A DNA stretch of 64,000 nucleotides. It comes from Mobilitalea sibirica (GTDB lineage Bacteria; Bacillota; Clostridia; Lachnospirales; Lachnospiraceae). The stretch covers positions 53,373 to 117,372 of the forward strand of contig NZ_JAEAGR010000017.1 of NCBI RefSeq assembly GCF_015999265.1, in the 5' to 3' direction. Made by a program: the position numbers and the translations under genes. The notes beneath the pieces were generated by a model. The model was not told the origin of the DNA, searched no databases, and saw only the letters and a program-made list of their open reading frames with translations. Of the stretch, positions 37,185-46,543 are shown piece after piece; positions within the stretch are counted from its first letter, which is position 1; the number at the start of each line of letters is the position of its first letter.

Positions 37185-38444
37185 ATGGAAAAATTAATAT
37201 TTCATATTGATGTGAATTCGGCTTTCCTTAGTTGGGAAGCCGTTTACCGACTGCATATCCTTGGCGAAACCACGGATTTACGTGAGATACCCTCGGCTGT
37301 GGGCGGCGATATTAAAAAACGTCATGGAATTATTCTGGCGAAATCCACACCCGCGAAGAAGTTCGGAGTAAGGACCGGAGATACCATCAGTGATGCGAAA
37401 AGACTATGCCCGGATCTTGTTTTAGTGGCACCGCATTATGACCTATATGAAACCTGTTCCAAGGCCTTCATGGAGATTCTTAAGGAATTTTCACCCTGTG
37501 TTGAACAGTACTCCGTAGATGAAGCTTATTGTGATATGACCGGAACCGTAGGGCTCTATGGCTCGGCAGTTGTTGCAGCCAACCTGATGAAGGATAAAAT
37601 CTATCGTGAACTGGGATTTACCGTTAATGTAGGGATCTCCACGAATAAATTACTGGCGAAGATGGCTTCGGATTTTAAGAAACCGAATCTGGTTCATACT
37701 CTGTTCCCGAAGGAGATTGAGAAGAAGCTGTGGAAGCTTCCGGTAGAAGAGTTGTTTTATGTAGGTCACGCAACCAAAAAGAAGCTCCATGCCTTAGGAA
37801 TTCATACTATTGGGGAACTGGCTAAGACGGATCTTAATATCTTGAGAGCACATTTTAAATCCCATGGTGAGGTTATCTATGCCTTTGCCAATGGTATTGA
37901 TGTATCGGTGGTATCAAGTGAAGCACCTGCGAATAAAGGATATGGTAATTCGACGACCATTGCCTTTGATGTAGAGGAGGAAAGCGTAGCGAAGATGGTA
38001 TTGCTTTCCCTGTCAGAGACGGTCTCTACCAGGCTTCGGGCTGATGACGTCATGGCAACTGTGGTGGCAGTCAGTATTGTAGATTTTCAGTTTCATCATG
38101 CCTCCCATCAGATGACACTACTTTCAGCAACCAATACGACGAACGAAATACACAGGGCAGCCTGTCGACTTTTCGATGAGCTGTGGGACGGATCACCCAT
38201 CCGGAACCTGGGTGTTCACACCAGCAAAGTAGTCAAAGGGGATTCTTTGCGACAACTGAATTTATTCGATATGAACCGCTTCGAAAGACTGTCTAAACTG
38301 GACGCCGCGGTGGATGCCGTTCGAATAAAATACGGTGACAATGCGATTATGAGGGCAGTATTTCTTGACAATCGTATTTATCACATGGCCGGTGGTATCT
38401 CACCGGAAAAAAGAAAACCAAATTATAAAGAAGGGATTAAGTAA
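37185..38444 (+). CDS. Y-family DNA polymerase (DinB/UmuC type)
   Basis: The 419-residue translesion polymerase has the catalytic motifs HIDVNSAFLSWEA (Asp near residue 8), the finger region IILAKSTPAKKFGV, and YSVDEAYCDMTG with the catalytic Asp-Glu pair. A helix-hairpin-helix follows (LPVEELFYVGHATKKKLHALGIHTIGEL), then the little-finger domain. It lacks an obvious C-terminal clamp-binding consensus. The ATG at 37185 fits the AAGGGG spacing better than the GTG at 37173. The next gene overlaps its stop codon, so the two are co-translated. Regulation by LexA is indicated by the promoter box. Confidence 0.9.
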   Translation: MEKLIFHIDVNSAFLSWEAVYRLHILGETTDLREIPSAVGGDIKKRHGIILAKSTPAKKFGVRTGDTISDAKRLCPDLVLVAPHYDLYETCSKAFMEILKEFSPCVEQYSVDEAYCDMTGTVGLYGSAVVAANLMKDKIYRELGFTVNVGISTNKLLAKMASDFKKPNLVHTLFPKEIEKKLWKLPVEELFYVGHATKKKLHALGIHTIGELAKTDLNILRAHFKSHGEVIYAFANGIDVSVVSSEAPANKGYGNSTTIAFDVEEESVAKMVLLSLSETVSTRLRADDVMATVVAVSIVDFQFHHASHQMTLLSATNTTNEIHRAACRLFDELWDGSPIRNLGVHTSKVVKGDSLRQLNLFDMNRFERLSKLDAAVDAVRIKYGDNAIMRAVFLDNRIYHMAGGISPEKRKPNYKEGIK

Positions 38445-38731
38445 TGTTTCATATGCCAGTGGATGTGATTGCAACCTTTAACGTGCAGGGTAAGATTAAG
38501 CCAAATTTCATTCGTCTGGAGGATGAGGGCCATGTCCTGCAGACCTATAAGATTGAAGATATTATCTTTAGCAGGGAAGAAAATTACGCAGGTATTCCGG
38601 TGTTGCTTTTCTGCTGTAATATACTGCGGGATGATTGTATGCAAATGATAAATATCAAGTATCATATCAAGACACATCAGTGGGTATTGGTAAATGAAAA
38701 GGGTAAGATAATAGAAGGTACGAATGAGTAA
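38444..38731 (+). CDS. Small protein coupled to the Y-family polymerase
   Basis: The 95-residue protein starts in the TAATG overlap with the polymerase stop codon, a sign of translational coupling. Its sequence (MPVDVIATFNVQGKIKPNFIRLEDEGHV...IKTHQWVLVNEKGKII) is beta-rich and appears next to polymerase genes in other clostridia by general knowledge. It could assist polymerase in place of a YolD-like protein, but that is inference. A strong terminator follows. Confidence 0.65.
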   Translation: MFHMPVDVIATFNVQGKIKPNFIRLEDEGHVLQTYKIEDIIFSREENYAGIPVLLFCCNILRDDCMQMINIKYHIKTHQWVLVNEKGKIIEGTNE

Positions 38732-38752
38732 AAAATCAGGGAAAAGAATAGG

Positions 38753-38815
38753 GAGGCTGTCGTATAAATAGTTGTAATTCTGAACCGACTATATGATACG
38801 ACAGCCTCATTTTTA
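38753..38815 (+). terminator. Terminator of the polymerase operon
   Basis: GAGGCTGTCGTAT (38753-38765) pairs perfectly with ATACGACAGCCTC (38796-38808), followed by ATTTTTAT. The stem is 13 bp long with a 30-base loop that can fold further. Confidence 0.75.
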
Positions 38816-38906
38816 TCTATATTCTTAATTGAGTATTTGTGATGTCATGATTCGTTGTTGTGACATAGAAACAAAACAATTATTAATAATAATTTTAAAA
38901 AAAATA

Positions 38907-38952
38907 TTGATAAATTTTATCAAATGAAATATAATAATAGTAACTATTATTA
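38907..38952. promoter_or_regulatory. Two perfect dyads upstream of the chemotaxis receptor
   Basis: TTGATAAATTTTATCAA (38907-38923) has 8-bp arms about a single T. TAATAATAGT and its complement (38932-38952) form 10-bp arms about a single A. Both lie 70-115 bp upstream of the receptor start. They look like operators or a strong AT-rich hairpin. Confidence 0.4.
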
Positions 38953-39021
38953 GTTAAGATAATTGAAAGATAAGTCTGGGAAACATCATCTACGAAAGAA
39001 TAACCACAGGGAGGGCAATAT

Positions 39022-40806
39022 ATGGGGCTGAAGAACTTGAAAGTAAAGACAAAAGTGAACTTATTAGTAGGATTTCTGTTAATGGTAACAATAGTTATGG
39101 TAGTTATATCAATGATGAACCAATCAGTTTCTGCCAAGCGAAGCAGACAAGCATTAGAGGAGACCATTCGAAATGATTATGATAACAATGTTAAAAATCA
39201 GGTTGAGAATGTAATCTCATTACTGGAAAATATATATTCACAATATGAGGCTGGAGACTATACGTTAGAGGAAGCCAAGGCAGTTTCCGCCGAGCTGATT
39301 CGCTATTTAAGCTACGGCGAAGATGGCTATTTTTGGGTCGATACCTATGACGGTGTCAATGTGGTCATGATGGGAAATGAAACTGAGGGAACGAATCGAA
39401 TGGATCTGGTGGATGTCAATGGTTTTCCTTTAATTCAAGAAATAATCAAGGCCGCCAGACAGGAGGGCGGAGGATTTACAAATTATTGGTTTCCAAAGCC
39501 GGGGGAGACTAACGCCTCTCCAAAAAGAAGCTACAGTTTAGCGTTCGAGCCCTTTAATTGGGTTATCGGTACAGGCAACTATACGGATTACATAGATAAT
39601 ATTATTAACACCGTTACACAAGAGGAGAAGAATGAATTCAACAGTAGTATCTTCCGATATACGATAATATTTATGATAGCAATGGCTGTAGGTATTTTGA
39701 TTTCCTTTGTTATGTCAAGAGATATAAACACAGCATTTAAAACCATCAGCAGCTACTTAAAAACTTTATCAACCGGTGATTTTACAGTAAAGCTTCCTCC
39801 AAGTTATTTGACCAGGAAGGATGACTTCGGAGAGTTAGCGAAGGGTCTTGAAACCATGAAGGAATCCGTAGCCCGTTTAGTTAATAGTACAAAACAGGAA
39901 GCAGATAAGATCATTGATGTGGTGGGATATATTAATCAAAATATGCATGGCCTTAATGATAATATTGAGGATGTTGCTGCTACCACGGAGGAACTGGCAG
40001 CCAGCATGGAAGAAACGGCTGCATCGGCAGAAGAAATGTCCTCAACCGCGATACAGATTGAAGTGGCATCCCGTACCATAGCTGAAAAATCACAAGAGGG
40101 AGCTGTTCAAGTTATTGAGATTAGCAAAAGGGCTTCTAAATCACACATGGAAGTAAAGGAAACACAGGAAAAGGCCAGAAAAATAGGAGATGAGATCGAA
40201 CAGAAACTGCAGAAGGCTTTAGAACAGGCAGAAGTAGTAAAACAGATTAACATCTTATCCGATGCGATTTTAGGAATTAGTACACAAACGAATCTATTAG
40301 CTTTAAATGCATCTATCGAAGCAGCAAGGGCAGGTGAAGCCGGTAAGGGATTTTCTGTTGTTGCTGATCAAATAAGATTATTGGCTGAGCAATCAAAGAA
40401 TACGGTATCGAAAATTCAGGAAGTAACCAAAGAAGTAATGGAAGCGGTATCTAATTTGTCTGAAAGCTCCGGTTCGTTACTTGATTTTGTATCGAATGAC
40501 ATTGCAGTCAGCTTCAGAAGGTTTTCTGATATGACCAAGTTATATAAGGAAGATGCAATCTATATGGATGATATGATTACAGATTTTAGTGCAACAGCAC
40601 AGGAATTATTAGCTTCTATTGAGAATGTTATAAGGGCGGTAGAGGAAGTTGCACAGGCGGCGACCGAAGGAGCTATGGGAACAGGAGATATTGCAGAGAA
40701 GATTACAGATGTTACCGGTAAATCTTCAGATGTTATGAAACAGGTAGAGAGTTCCCGAGACAGTTCTGAAAAACTGAAAAAGGAAATCGCTAATTTTATA
40801 GTCTAA
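39022..40806 (+). CDS. Methyl-accepting chemotaxis protein with a Cache-type sensor
   Basis: The 594-residue receptor has a membrane helix at about 11-32, an extracytoplasmic single Cache domain (about 35-200) with the signature [19 protein letters not shown] and [18 protein letters not shown], and a second helix at about 210-230. A HAMP region ([20 protein letters not shown]) follows. The signalling domain has the hairpin tip [44 protein letters not shown]. Methylation helices rich in EE/AA pairs flank the tip. It should report small organic acids or similar ligands to CheA; the ligand is unknown. A GGGAGGG site precedes the ATG. It is monocistronic with a terminator behind it. Confidence 0.94.
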   Translation: MGLKNLKVKTKVNLLVGFLLMVTIVMVVISMMNQSVSAKRSRQALEETIRNDYDNNVKNQVENVISLLENIYSQYEAGDYTLEEAKAVSAELIRYLSYGEDGYFWVDTYDGVNVVMMGNETEGTNRMDLVDVNGFPLIQEIIKAARQEGGGFTNYWFPKPGETNASPKRSYSLAFEPFNWVIGTGNYTDYIDNIINTVTQEEKNEFNSSIFRYTIIFMIAMAVGILISFVMSRDINTAFKTISSYLKTLSTGDFTVKLPPSYLTRKDDFGELAKGLETMKESVARLVNSTKQEADKIIDVVGYINQNMHGLNDNIEDVAATTEELAASMEETAASAEEMSSTAIQIEVASRTIAEKSQEGAVQVIEISKRASKSHMEVKETQEKARKIGDEIEQKLQKALEQAEVVKQINILSDAILGISTQTNLLALNASIEAARAGEAGKGFSVVADQIRLLAEQSKNTVSKIQEVTKEVMEAVSNLSESSGSLLDFVSNDIAVSFRRFSDMTKLYKEDAIYMDDMITDFSATAQELLASIENVIRAVEEVAQAATEGAMGTGDIAEKITDVTGKSSDVMKQVESSRDSSEKLKKEIANFIV

Positions 40807-40884
40807 TACATTCTTAATATAAGTTGATTATAGCATATAAACGATAGATTACACACCGGAGGAGAAGCCTAGGTACCATAAATA

Positions 40885-40936
40885 AGAGAACTGCTACAAA
40901 CGAAATGTAGATTCGCTTTGTAATAGTTCTCTTTTC
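40885..40936 (+). terminator. Terminator of the chemotaxis receptor
   Basis: AAGAGAACT..CTACAAA..CGAA pairs with TTCG..TTTGTA..AGTTCTCTTTT, giving a long hairpin ending in T residues. It separates the receptor from the convergent methyltransferase gene. Confidence 0.65.
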
Positions 40937-41022
40937 TTGTCTATAGGAAAACACTAGATTTTATTTTGGCGATAAGGTTAAGTAATAATAAAATTTTAAC
41001 AGCTACTTATGTAATAACAGCA

Positions 41023-41751
41023 TTATACCTTACTTTCTGTAGCCTTTATCCTTTTTTCACTAGCTTCATAATATTCATCGTCAATTTCAATACCGATAAA
41101 ACGACGCTTTAATTCTCTCGCTGCCACTCCGGTGGAACCGACTCCCATAAACATATCAAGAACCAGATCATTTTCATTGCTGGCGATCTTAATGATATGC
41201 TTTAATACCGCCAAGGGCTTCTGTGTCGGGTGTTTTGGTTCTTTGAGGCGCTCACTACCCATGCAGATAGGACTTTCAATGAAGTTGTGCATCTCGTTTT
41301 GTTTGGAGAAATTCCAAGTATGTCCCTTGTTCCACATACAGACAATTAACTCACAACTGTTTAAGAAAGAGGATTTTCTGATGTTTGGAACCGGGTTGGT
41401 CTTATGCCATACCATGAATTGAAAGGTATCGAATTCACTGTCAAAGACCTCATGCCATTTACCGATTAGGTTATAACTGGTGAAGATAAAAATATTACCG
41501 GTAGGAGACAGTACCCTCTTAAATTCATCGAGGAAATCGGCAGGTGCAAGCTCATCTAGATCCCATTTTGCTACATCGTTATTAATTTCGCTTCGCCAGT
41601 CAAATTTCATATTGCCGGTAGAATATTTGGCCAGGTTATAGGGAGGGTCGCAAAGGATAAGATCGATGCTTCCATCAGGGATTTCTTTTAGCTTATCCAT
41701 ACAGTCACCGTGCATCAGCAGATATTTATCAATAGTATTTACATCTATCAT
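41023..41751 (-). CDS. Type II DNA methyltransferase (N4/N6 amino type)
   Basis: The 242-residue enzyme methylates an exocyclic amino group in DNA. The catalytic motif DPPYNLAKYSTG (motif IV) lies near the N-terminus and the SAM motif VLDMFMGVGSTGVAARELKRRFIGIEID near the C-terminus, the beta-class order. HPTQKPLAVL is also typical. It lies downstream of the endonuclease gene on the same strand, 77 bp apart, and should protect the host from it. The recognition sequence cannot be read from this protein. Confidence 0.88.
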   Translation of the reverse strand: MIDVNTIDKYLLMHGDCMDKLKEIPDGSIDLILCDPPYNLAKYSTGNMKFDWRSEINNDVAKWDLDELAPADFLDEFKRVLSPTGNIFIFTSYNLIGKWHEVFDSEFDTFQFMVWHKTNPVPNIRKSSFLNSCELIVCMWNKGHTWNFSKQNEMHNFIESPICMGSERLKEPKHPTQKPLAVLKHIIKIASNENDLVLDMFMGVGSTGVAARELKRRFIGIEIDDEYYEASEKRIKATESKV

Positions 41752-41828
41752 AAGGGGTAAATCTCCTCTCGTAGTGCTTGGTTGAAAATATAAGTATAAG
41801 GACTTATATAGGAAACGGGGATTGCATA

Positions 41829-42689
41829 TCAGATGGTCAATTCATCATTAAAATCCGTAATAGAGAGTTGATCATATCCGGAGTCAAAATATAACCGTTT
41901 GATCCGTTCCAATGCATCCTTCATATATTCAGAACTAATCTTATACTGTTCAAAGATTACTTGGAAACCGTCCGGATCGTTGCAGACAAAATTCCAATAA
42001 TCCTTGCCAATTAATAATTCTTCCTCAGCAAAAAAGGTTTGAACTCTTTCTTGACGCCAACTGCTTCCTTCTCCGAATTTGTTGTAGGCGGTTGCAAAGT
42101 AGATCTTAACCACATCATCATTTTTGAGAGCGTTCTTTAAAATAAAGAATTCATTTAATAGGGCAATCTTCTCTGATTTCGCTTTCTTGTTATCGAGATC
42201 TCCGCCGGCCTTCAACTCGATCAGATAGTGACAATGGGTTTCTTCATCATAGAAATAATTATCCGTCTCATGGGAGGTTAGAAAGCTTGTCACATTGGAA
42301 GGTACCAGGCAGTTAAAATTCCTATAATCCTCAACCTTAGGTCTTGCATCTCGCTTTTCATAGGCTGTCATCAGATAATCGATATGCTGGGTCTGTTGTG
42401 GCAGCAGATAGGATTCGATTCTTCCCCGCACTGTATAAGAAATCTTAGCGATGGCGTTGCCCATATTCTCCAGTACCTTTCCGAAGGAACTGTCAAAGGA
42501 ACGAACAAAGGCAGAATAGAACATGAACTCTTCACCGAGCTGAGACATGAAGGCATTGTTTTTCTTAGCATTAATGACACCCAAAGGGTCCGTTACCTCC
42601 ATCGTATATCTGGCTTCAAGACTATCGACAAACTGACGTATATGTATATCGACAATATCTTTGATTAACTTTTCTTTTTCACTATTCAT
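41829..42689 (-). CDS. TdeIII-like type II restriction endonuclease
   Basis: The 286-residue protein resembles the RE_TdeIII family (some members cut GGNCC, by general knowledge). The likely PD-(D/E)xK core is HYLIELKAGGDLDNKKAKSEK, with ELK as the metal-binding part at about residue 160. Partnership with the adjacent methyltransferase supports the call. The ATG at 42689 has AAGGAGT upstream; the 69 codons before it in frame are AT-rich and have no ribosome site. The assignment to this family is by eye, so the specificity is uncertain. Confidence 0.6.
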   Translation of the reverse strand: MNSEKEKLIKDIVDIHIRQFVDSLEARYTMEVTDPLGVINAKKNNAFMSQLGEEFMFYSAFVRSFDSSFGKVLENMGNAIAKISYTVRGRIESYLLPQQTQHIDYLMTAYEKRDARPKVEDYRNFNCLVPSNVTSFLTSHETDNYFYDEETHCHYLIELKAGGDLDNKKAKSEKIALLNEFFILKNALKNDDVVKIYFATAYNKFGEGSSWRQERVQTFFAEEELLIGKDYWNFVCNDPDGFQVIFEQYKISSEYMKDALERIKRLYFDSGYDQLSITDFNDELTI

Positions 42690-42876
42690 AATATTACTCC
42701 TTAAGTAGTAATTATAGCATGAAATTTGTAAACGATAAAGAAAAATATGAACAGATTTTCGGGTGTATATTTCCACCTGCCTCGGAATATGAAAGGTTAT
42801 GCAATGCATAAATAAATAGAAAATCCTTGTATTTAAGAGATGGATAGACTTTTCATAATATGTTCCAATAGGGATT

Positions 42877-42968
42877 ACAAAAAACCCATGTCTCAAGTGC
42901 CGGGGATTCTAAGTTATTATAAATAAGAACTTGGTAATAATTAGATTTTCCTATATGAGATATGGGTT
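42877..42968 (-). terminator. Terminator of the hemerythrin operon
   Basis: AACCCATGTCTCA (42883-42895) and TGAGATATGGGTT (42956-42968) pair with one mismatch across a long loop. On the minus strand the stem is followed by a run of T (GGGTTTTTTG). It stops the minus-strand operon 43069-44240 and lies upstream of the endonuclease gene. Confidence 0.6.
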
Positions 42969-43068
42969 CTATCATAAGTGTATGCAATTAAGAAACTAAT
43001 CTTTTATAATATAAGTATGTTACTATGTCTTAAGTAAAACATGAATAATGAGTCTTTTATAGCATAGA

Positions 43069-43623
43069 TTATCTATATTTTTTTTCAAGGTTCTCTAGTA
43101 GTTTCTTATATTTCATAGGGATACCCTGTTCCTCTGCATTTTTCTCAAACTCTTCGGTTTTTTGGTTTACCCGGTCTATAATCTCTTGGGATAATTGACG
43201 CTTGGCAAAGGTATAAACCACGGTGTCTTCTTTTTCGATATGTCTTTTTAAGAGATGGGTATAACCGACGGCATTGGCAATGACATCCAGACGACTCTCC
43301 TCGTCGCCTTCCTTTACGCGCTCAAGGGCGGCATTTAGTTCTTGGATAAACAATCTTCCCAGATCATGTTCTACCAACATTCCATGGGTTACCAGTTTGT
43401 TGCCCAACTGACCTAAGTGCTCTACCATTTCGTTAAATAAAAGCTTTTCTTCCTTGCCATGATGATGCGCATCGGCATAGTTACGGATAAAGTCAACCAT
43501 CTGATTAAAATCCTCATATTGAATGTCATCGCCTTTCATTACACCATAGCAAGCCTTGCGTACTACGGTTAACATTCTCAGAATATATTGGTGTTCCTCC
43601 ATCATAAGCTCTATACTATCCAT
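43069..43623 (-). CDS. Hemerythrin-like protein
   Basis: The 184-residue helical protein has the spaced His/Glu residues of a di-iron hemerythrin fold: MEEHQYILRML, DAHHHGKEEKLLFNEM, HGMLVEHDLGRLF and YTHLLKRHIEKEDTVVYTFAKRQL. In anaerobes such proteins bind oxygen or handle iron and nitrosative stress. It follows the 204-residue gene by 2 bp, clearly one operon. It lies near hcp, which suggests a shared oxygen/NO stress theme; that link is inference. Confidence 0.85.
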   Translation of the reverse strand: MDSIELMMEEHQYILRMLTVVRKACYGVMKGDDIQYEDFNQMVDFIRNYADAHHHGKEEKLLFNEMVEHLGQLGNKLVTHGMLVEHDLGRLFIQELNAALERVKEGDEESRLDVIANAVGYTHLLKRHIEKEDTVVYTFAKRQLSQEIIDRVNQKTEEFEKNAEEQGIPMKYKKLLENLEKKYR

Positions 43624-43625
43624 AA

Positions 43626-44240
43626 TTAAACCTCCTTTTTTATGCTATAGGTAGTTGAATCTAATTTATCAAATACAAAGCCGATAGCTTTTGTTAAACC
43701 GTTCATCCAAGCATCTCGAAGTTCATAATATACCTTAATGTCTCCCTCGTTCTCTACCCAGTAGTTTTCATGAACACAGAGATTTCTTTTCCAAACCACC
43801 TGTTCCTCGCTTTGATCCACCAGGCTGTTAGCATGGTCACAGGGCATACCATCCAAAAGATTGTCAGAAATAATTTTAAATACAAGAGGGGCATTAAGGT
43901 GTTGACCTTGAAGGGACTGACCCAGTTCTTTTCCTTTATCAAACAGTATGCTTTTTAGCTTATCCATAGAGTTTGGATCTTTGTCTATTAGGCTGGTAAC
44001 GGAATACGCATATTTATATTCCACTTGAGATACCCGTTCCTGGAGCCAGCCGTGAATGTTACCGTGATCAATCATTTCCTCCAAAGGTTTATTTTCAAAG
44101 GTACCGTATCTGGCTTCGCAGTCCTTCTGAAGATTTAGGTTGTATTGATTGCCTAATTGGTATATCTCATCAACGATTGCCTGCTGTTGTTGTATTTTAT
44201 TATATAACCAATAATGAATTGGTCCTAAAAATGCGCTCAT
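43626..44240 (-). CDS. Conserved hypothetical protein in the hemerythrin operon
   Basis: The 204-residue protein begins MSAFLGPIHYWLYNKIQQQQAI and contains HGNIHGWLQERVS and a C-terminal Cys/His set (MPCDHANSLVD, KRNLCVHENYW). I do not know a named family. A role with the downstream hemerythrin protein is likely since only 2 bp separate them. A perfect dyad (44317-44343) lies about 44 bp upstream of the likely transcription start. Confidence 0.65.
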   Translation of the reverse strand: MSAFLGPIHYWLYNKIQQQQAIVDEIYQLGNQYNLNLQKDCEARYGTFENKPLEEMIDHGNIHGWLQERVSQVEYKYAYSVTSLIDKDPNSMDKLKSILFDKGKELGQSLQGQHLNAPLVFKIISDNLLDGMPCDHANSLVDQSEEQVVWKRNLCVHENYWVENEGDIKVYYELRDAWMNGLTKAIGFVFDKLDSTTYSIKKEV

Positions 44241-44316
44241 AATTGATGTCCTTTCTGATGTATATTATGGGAGTAGTAAGTATTGTTTAAATATTATAAG
44301 AGTTATAAGTATTCGT

Positions 44317-44343
44317 ATTTTGTAAACAATTGCGTTACAAAAT
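44317..44343. promoter_or_regulatory. Dyad operator of the hemerythrin operon
   Basis: ATTTTGTAA (44317-44325) and its perfect complement TTACAAAAT (44335-44343) flank a 9-bp spacer. On the minus strand a TATAAT lies at 44293-44298, with no good -35. The dyad centre is therefore about 44 bp upstream of the start, an activator-like position. Confidence 0.5.
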
Positions 44344-44468
44344 TATTCAGCAGTTGGATATTAATTTAATTATATATTTGTGTCTATTTACTCTCAGAGT
44401 GTTTGGGCACTTAATATTATATAAATAATTGAATAAGTTTTGAAAGCTCCTTAAGGGTTGCTATTTAA

Positions 44469-44512
44469 TATAACAACTGCTTTTGCCGGGGGTGGCAAAA
44501 ACAGTTGTTATA
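44469..44512. terminator. Very stable hairpin between the hemerythrin operon and hcp
   Basis: TATAACAACTG-C-TTTTGCC pairs with GGCAAAA-A-CAGTTGTTATA, 18 bp with one internal mismatch and a GGGGGT loop. There is no T-run on either side, so it may be an RNA stabiliser or a minor terminator. Confidence 0.45.
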
Positions 44513-44530
44513 GGTTCTTATAAGTTCAAA

Positions 44531-44707
44531 GATTAGTCAAGTGTTAGTCAAAAGATTAGTCTAGGATTAGTCCATCAATCAGTAATGATTAGTCAAAAAC
44601 TAGCCTAAGATTAGCGATAAATTAGTCAAAGCATAGTCACTAAGCCGGTTAAAAACTAGTTGGTGTCATGTCTGAGATTAGTCTAAAAACTAGTCAAGGA
44701 TTAGTCT
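44531..44707. repeat. Cluster of degenerate GATTAGTCWA repeats
   Basis: About eleven copies of (G)ATTAGTC, or near variants such as ACTAGTC and CATAGTC, lie in 177 bp between the hemerythrin operon and hcp. Examples are at 44531, 44542, 44553, 44564, 44587 and 44675. Spacing varies between about 10 and 25 bp. The sequence lies just past the hcp stop codon and might be transcribed with it. No gene is seen in 44241-44797. Confidence 0.6.
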
Positions 44708-44797
44708 GTAAAGCAGATGTCAGTTACTGCTATTATTCTTGAAACATCTATATAAATACGTTGTTTCTGAAACTAGAATTACCGTTATTCGAAGGAA

Positions 44798-46435
44798 TTA
44801 TTCTAAAAATAACTTAATATCGTCTTCTACGGTACCAATACCTGCAATTCCGAAGTTTTCAACCAATACTTTGGCAACATTCGGGGAAAGGAATGCCGGT
44901 AATGTCGGTCCTAAGTGAATGTTTTTAACTCCTAAGTAAAGTAGGGAAAGTAATACGATAACGGCTTTTTGCTCATACCATGCAATGTTAAATGCAATCG
45001 GAAGTTCATTGATATCCTGAAGCTCGAATACTTCCTTTAATTTCAGCGCAATTAATGCTAAGGAGTAAGAGTCATTACATTGTCCTGCATCCAGAACTCT
45101 CGGAATACCACCGATATCCCCTAACTCTAATTTATTATATTTATACTTTGCACAACCTGCAGTTAAGATAACGGTATCTTGCGGAAGAGCTTTCGCAAAA
45201 TCAGTATAGTAGTTTCTTGCCTTCTGACGGCCATCGCAACCGGCCATAACAAAGAATTTACGGATTGCACCGGATTTTACAGCGTCAACAACCTTGTCTG
45301 CTAACGCAAGAACCTGATTGTGAGCAAATCCACCGATGATTTCACCTTTTTCAATCTCTTTCGGAGCTTCGCAGGTTTTCGCCAGTTCAATAATCTGTGA
45401 GAAGTCTTTGTGACCGTTCTCATCTCTTTCAATGTGTACACATCCGGTAATTCCGGTTGCACCTGTTGTAAATAATCTATTCTTATAAGAAGCTGCTGGA
45501 GGAACCACACAGTTAGTTGTCATAAGGATCGGTCCGTTAAAGCTTTCAAATTCTTCTTTCTGTTTCCACCATGCGTTACCGTAGTTACCTACGAAGTGGC
45601 TGTATTTTTTGAAGGAAGGATAGTAGTGAGCGGGTAGCATTTCAGAGTGGGTATATACATCTACACCGGTTCCTTCGGTTTGCTCAAGTAATTGCTCTAA
45701 ATCCTTTAAGTCATGACCGGAGATTAAGATACCGGGTCTGTTACCTACACCAATGTTAACCTTAGTGATTTCAGGATTACCATAAGTACCTGTATTGGCA
45801 GCATCAAGCAGTGCCATTCCGTCTACACCGGTTTTACCGGTCTCTAGGGTTAGAGCAATTAGATCATTAACACTTAAGGTATCATCTAAGGTTGCAGCTA
45901 AAGCCTTCTGCATAAATGCGCTTACATCAGCGTTGTCATAGCTTAACTCATTGGCATGCTTCATATAAGCTGCAAGACCCTTTAAACCGTAAACAATAAG
46001 TTCTCTTAGACTTCTTACATCTTCATTTTCTGTTGTAAGAACACCTACAGTAGAGGATTTTTGATCCAGTTCATCTCTGGTGGTTGCAGTCCAAAGGGCA
46101 GCTTCGGGAAGCTTAGAAGTGTCAGCGACTTTATTTAATAAACCATTCTTAAGAGCTAATGTTTCAAATACTCTTTTATAGAAAACTTCATCATCAAAGT
46201 TGGCATTCGTAATCGTAGAAAATAAATTTATCGTAATATAATGATTTACATTAGCAGAGATTTCTTCTCCCTGTGCTCTAAGAGCGGTAGTAACGGCACT
46301 AAGCCCCTTCGTAACATAAACTAATAAATCCTGCATTCTTGATAAATCCGGGGTTTTACCGCATACACCAAACTGGGTACATCCGGTGCAGCCTGCTGTT
46401 TCCTGACATTGATAACAAAACATCTTATTTTCCAT
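44798..46435 (-). CDS. hcp: Hybrid cluster protein (hydroxylamine/NO reductase)
   Basis: Hcp holds a 4Fe-4S cubane and a hybrid Fe-S-O cluster and detoxifies NO or hydroxylamine in anaerobes. The N-terminal cluster motif [23 protein letters not shown] is intact. Further ligands lie at [52 protein letters not shown] and [14 protein letters not shown]. The ATG at 46435 was chosen because AAAGGAGAG lies upstream; 28 extra in-frame codons are not supported. It has 545 residues. It is divergent from a Crp/Fnr gene and has a Crp-type dyad at the activating position. Confidence 0.96.
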   Translation of the reverse strand: MENKMFCYQCQETAGCTGCTQFGVCGKTPDLSRMQDLLVYVTKGLSAVTTALRAQGEEISANVNHYITINLFSTITNANFDDEVFYKRVFETLALKNGLLNKVADTSKLPEAALWTATTRDELDQKSSTVGVLTTENEDVRSLRELIVYGLKGLAAYMKHANELSYDNADVSAFMQKALAATLDDTLSVNDLIALTLETGKTGVDGMALLDAANTGTYGNPEITKVNIGVGNRPGILISGHDLKDLEQLLEQTEGTGVDVYTHSEMLPAHYYPSFKKYSHFVGNYGNAWWKQKEEFESFNGPILMTTNCVVPPAASYKNRLFTTGATGITGCVHIERDENGHKDFSQIIELAKTCEAPKEIEKGEIIGGFAHNQVLALADKVVDAVKSGAIRKFFVMAGCDGRQKARNYYTDFAKALPQDTVILTAGCAKYKYNKLELGDIGGIPRVLDAGQCNDSYSLALIALKLKEVFELQDINELPIAFNIAWYEQKAVIVLLSLLYLGVKNIHLGPTLPAFLSPNVAKVLVENFGIAGIGTVEDDIKLFLE

Positions 46436-46500
46436 TCTTAAACTCTCCTTTAATTCGTTATTAGAAATGTCTTTTTCGTTGACATCTCGTTTACAAGGTG

Positions 46501-46543
46501 AGTATAATACAGATATCAATAAAAAAATGTAGCTGTGGCTACA
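46501..46543 (-). promoter_or_regulatory. hcp promoter with Crp/Fnr-type dyad
   Basis: TGTAGC-TGTG-GCTACA (46528-46543) is a perfect 6-bp dyad with the half-site spacing of Crp/Fnr proteins (TGTAG-N6-CTACA). TATACT on the minus strand at 46501-46506 is a plausible -10. The -35 is absent, and the dyad centre (46535.5) is about 41 bp from the predicted start, the class II activator position. Confidence 0.6.

Noticed and set aside
44531..44707. CRISPR array
   Set aside because: The repeats are only 8-10 bases, degenerate and unevenly spaced, with no unique spacers of constant length and no cas genes.
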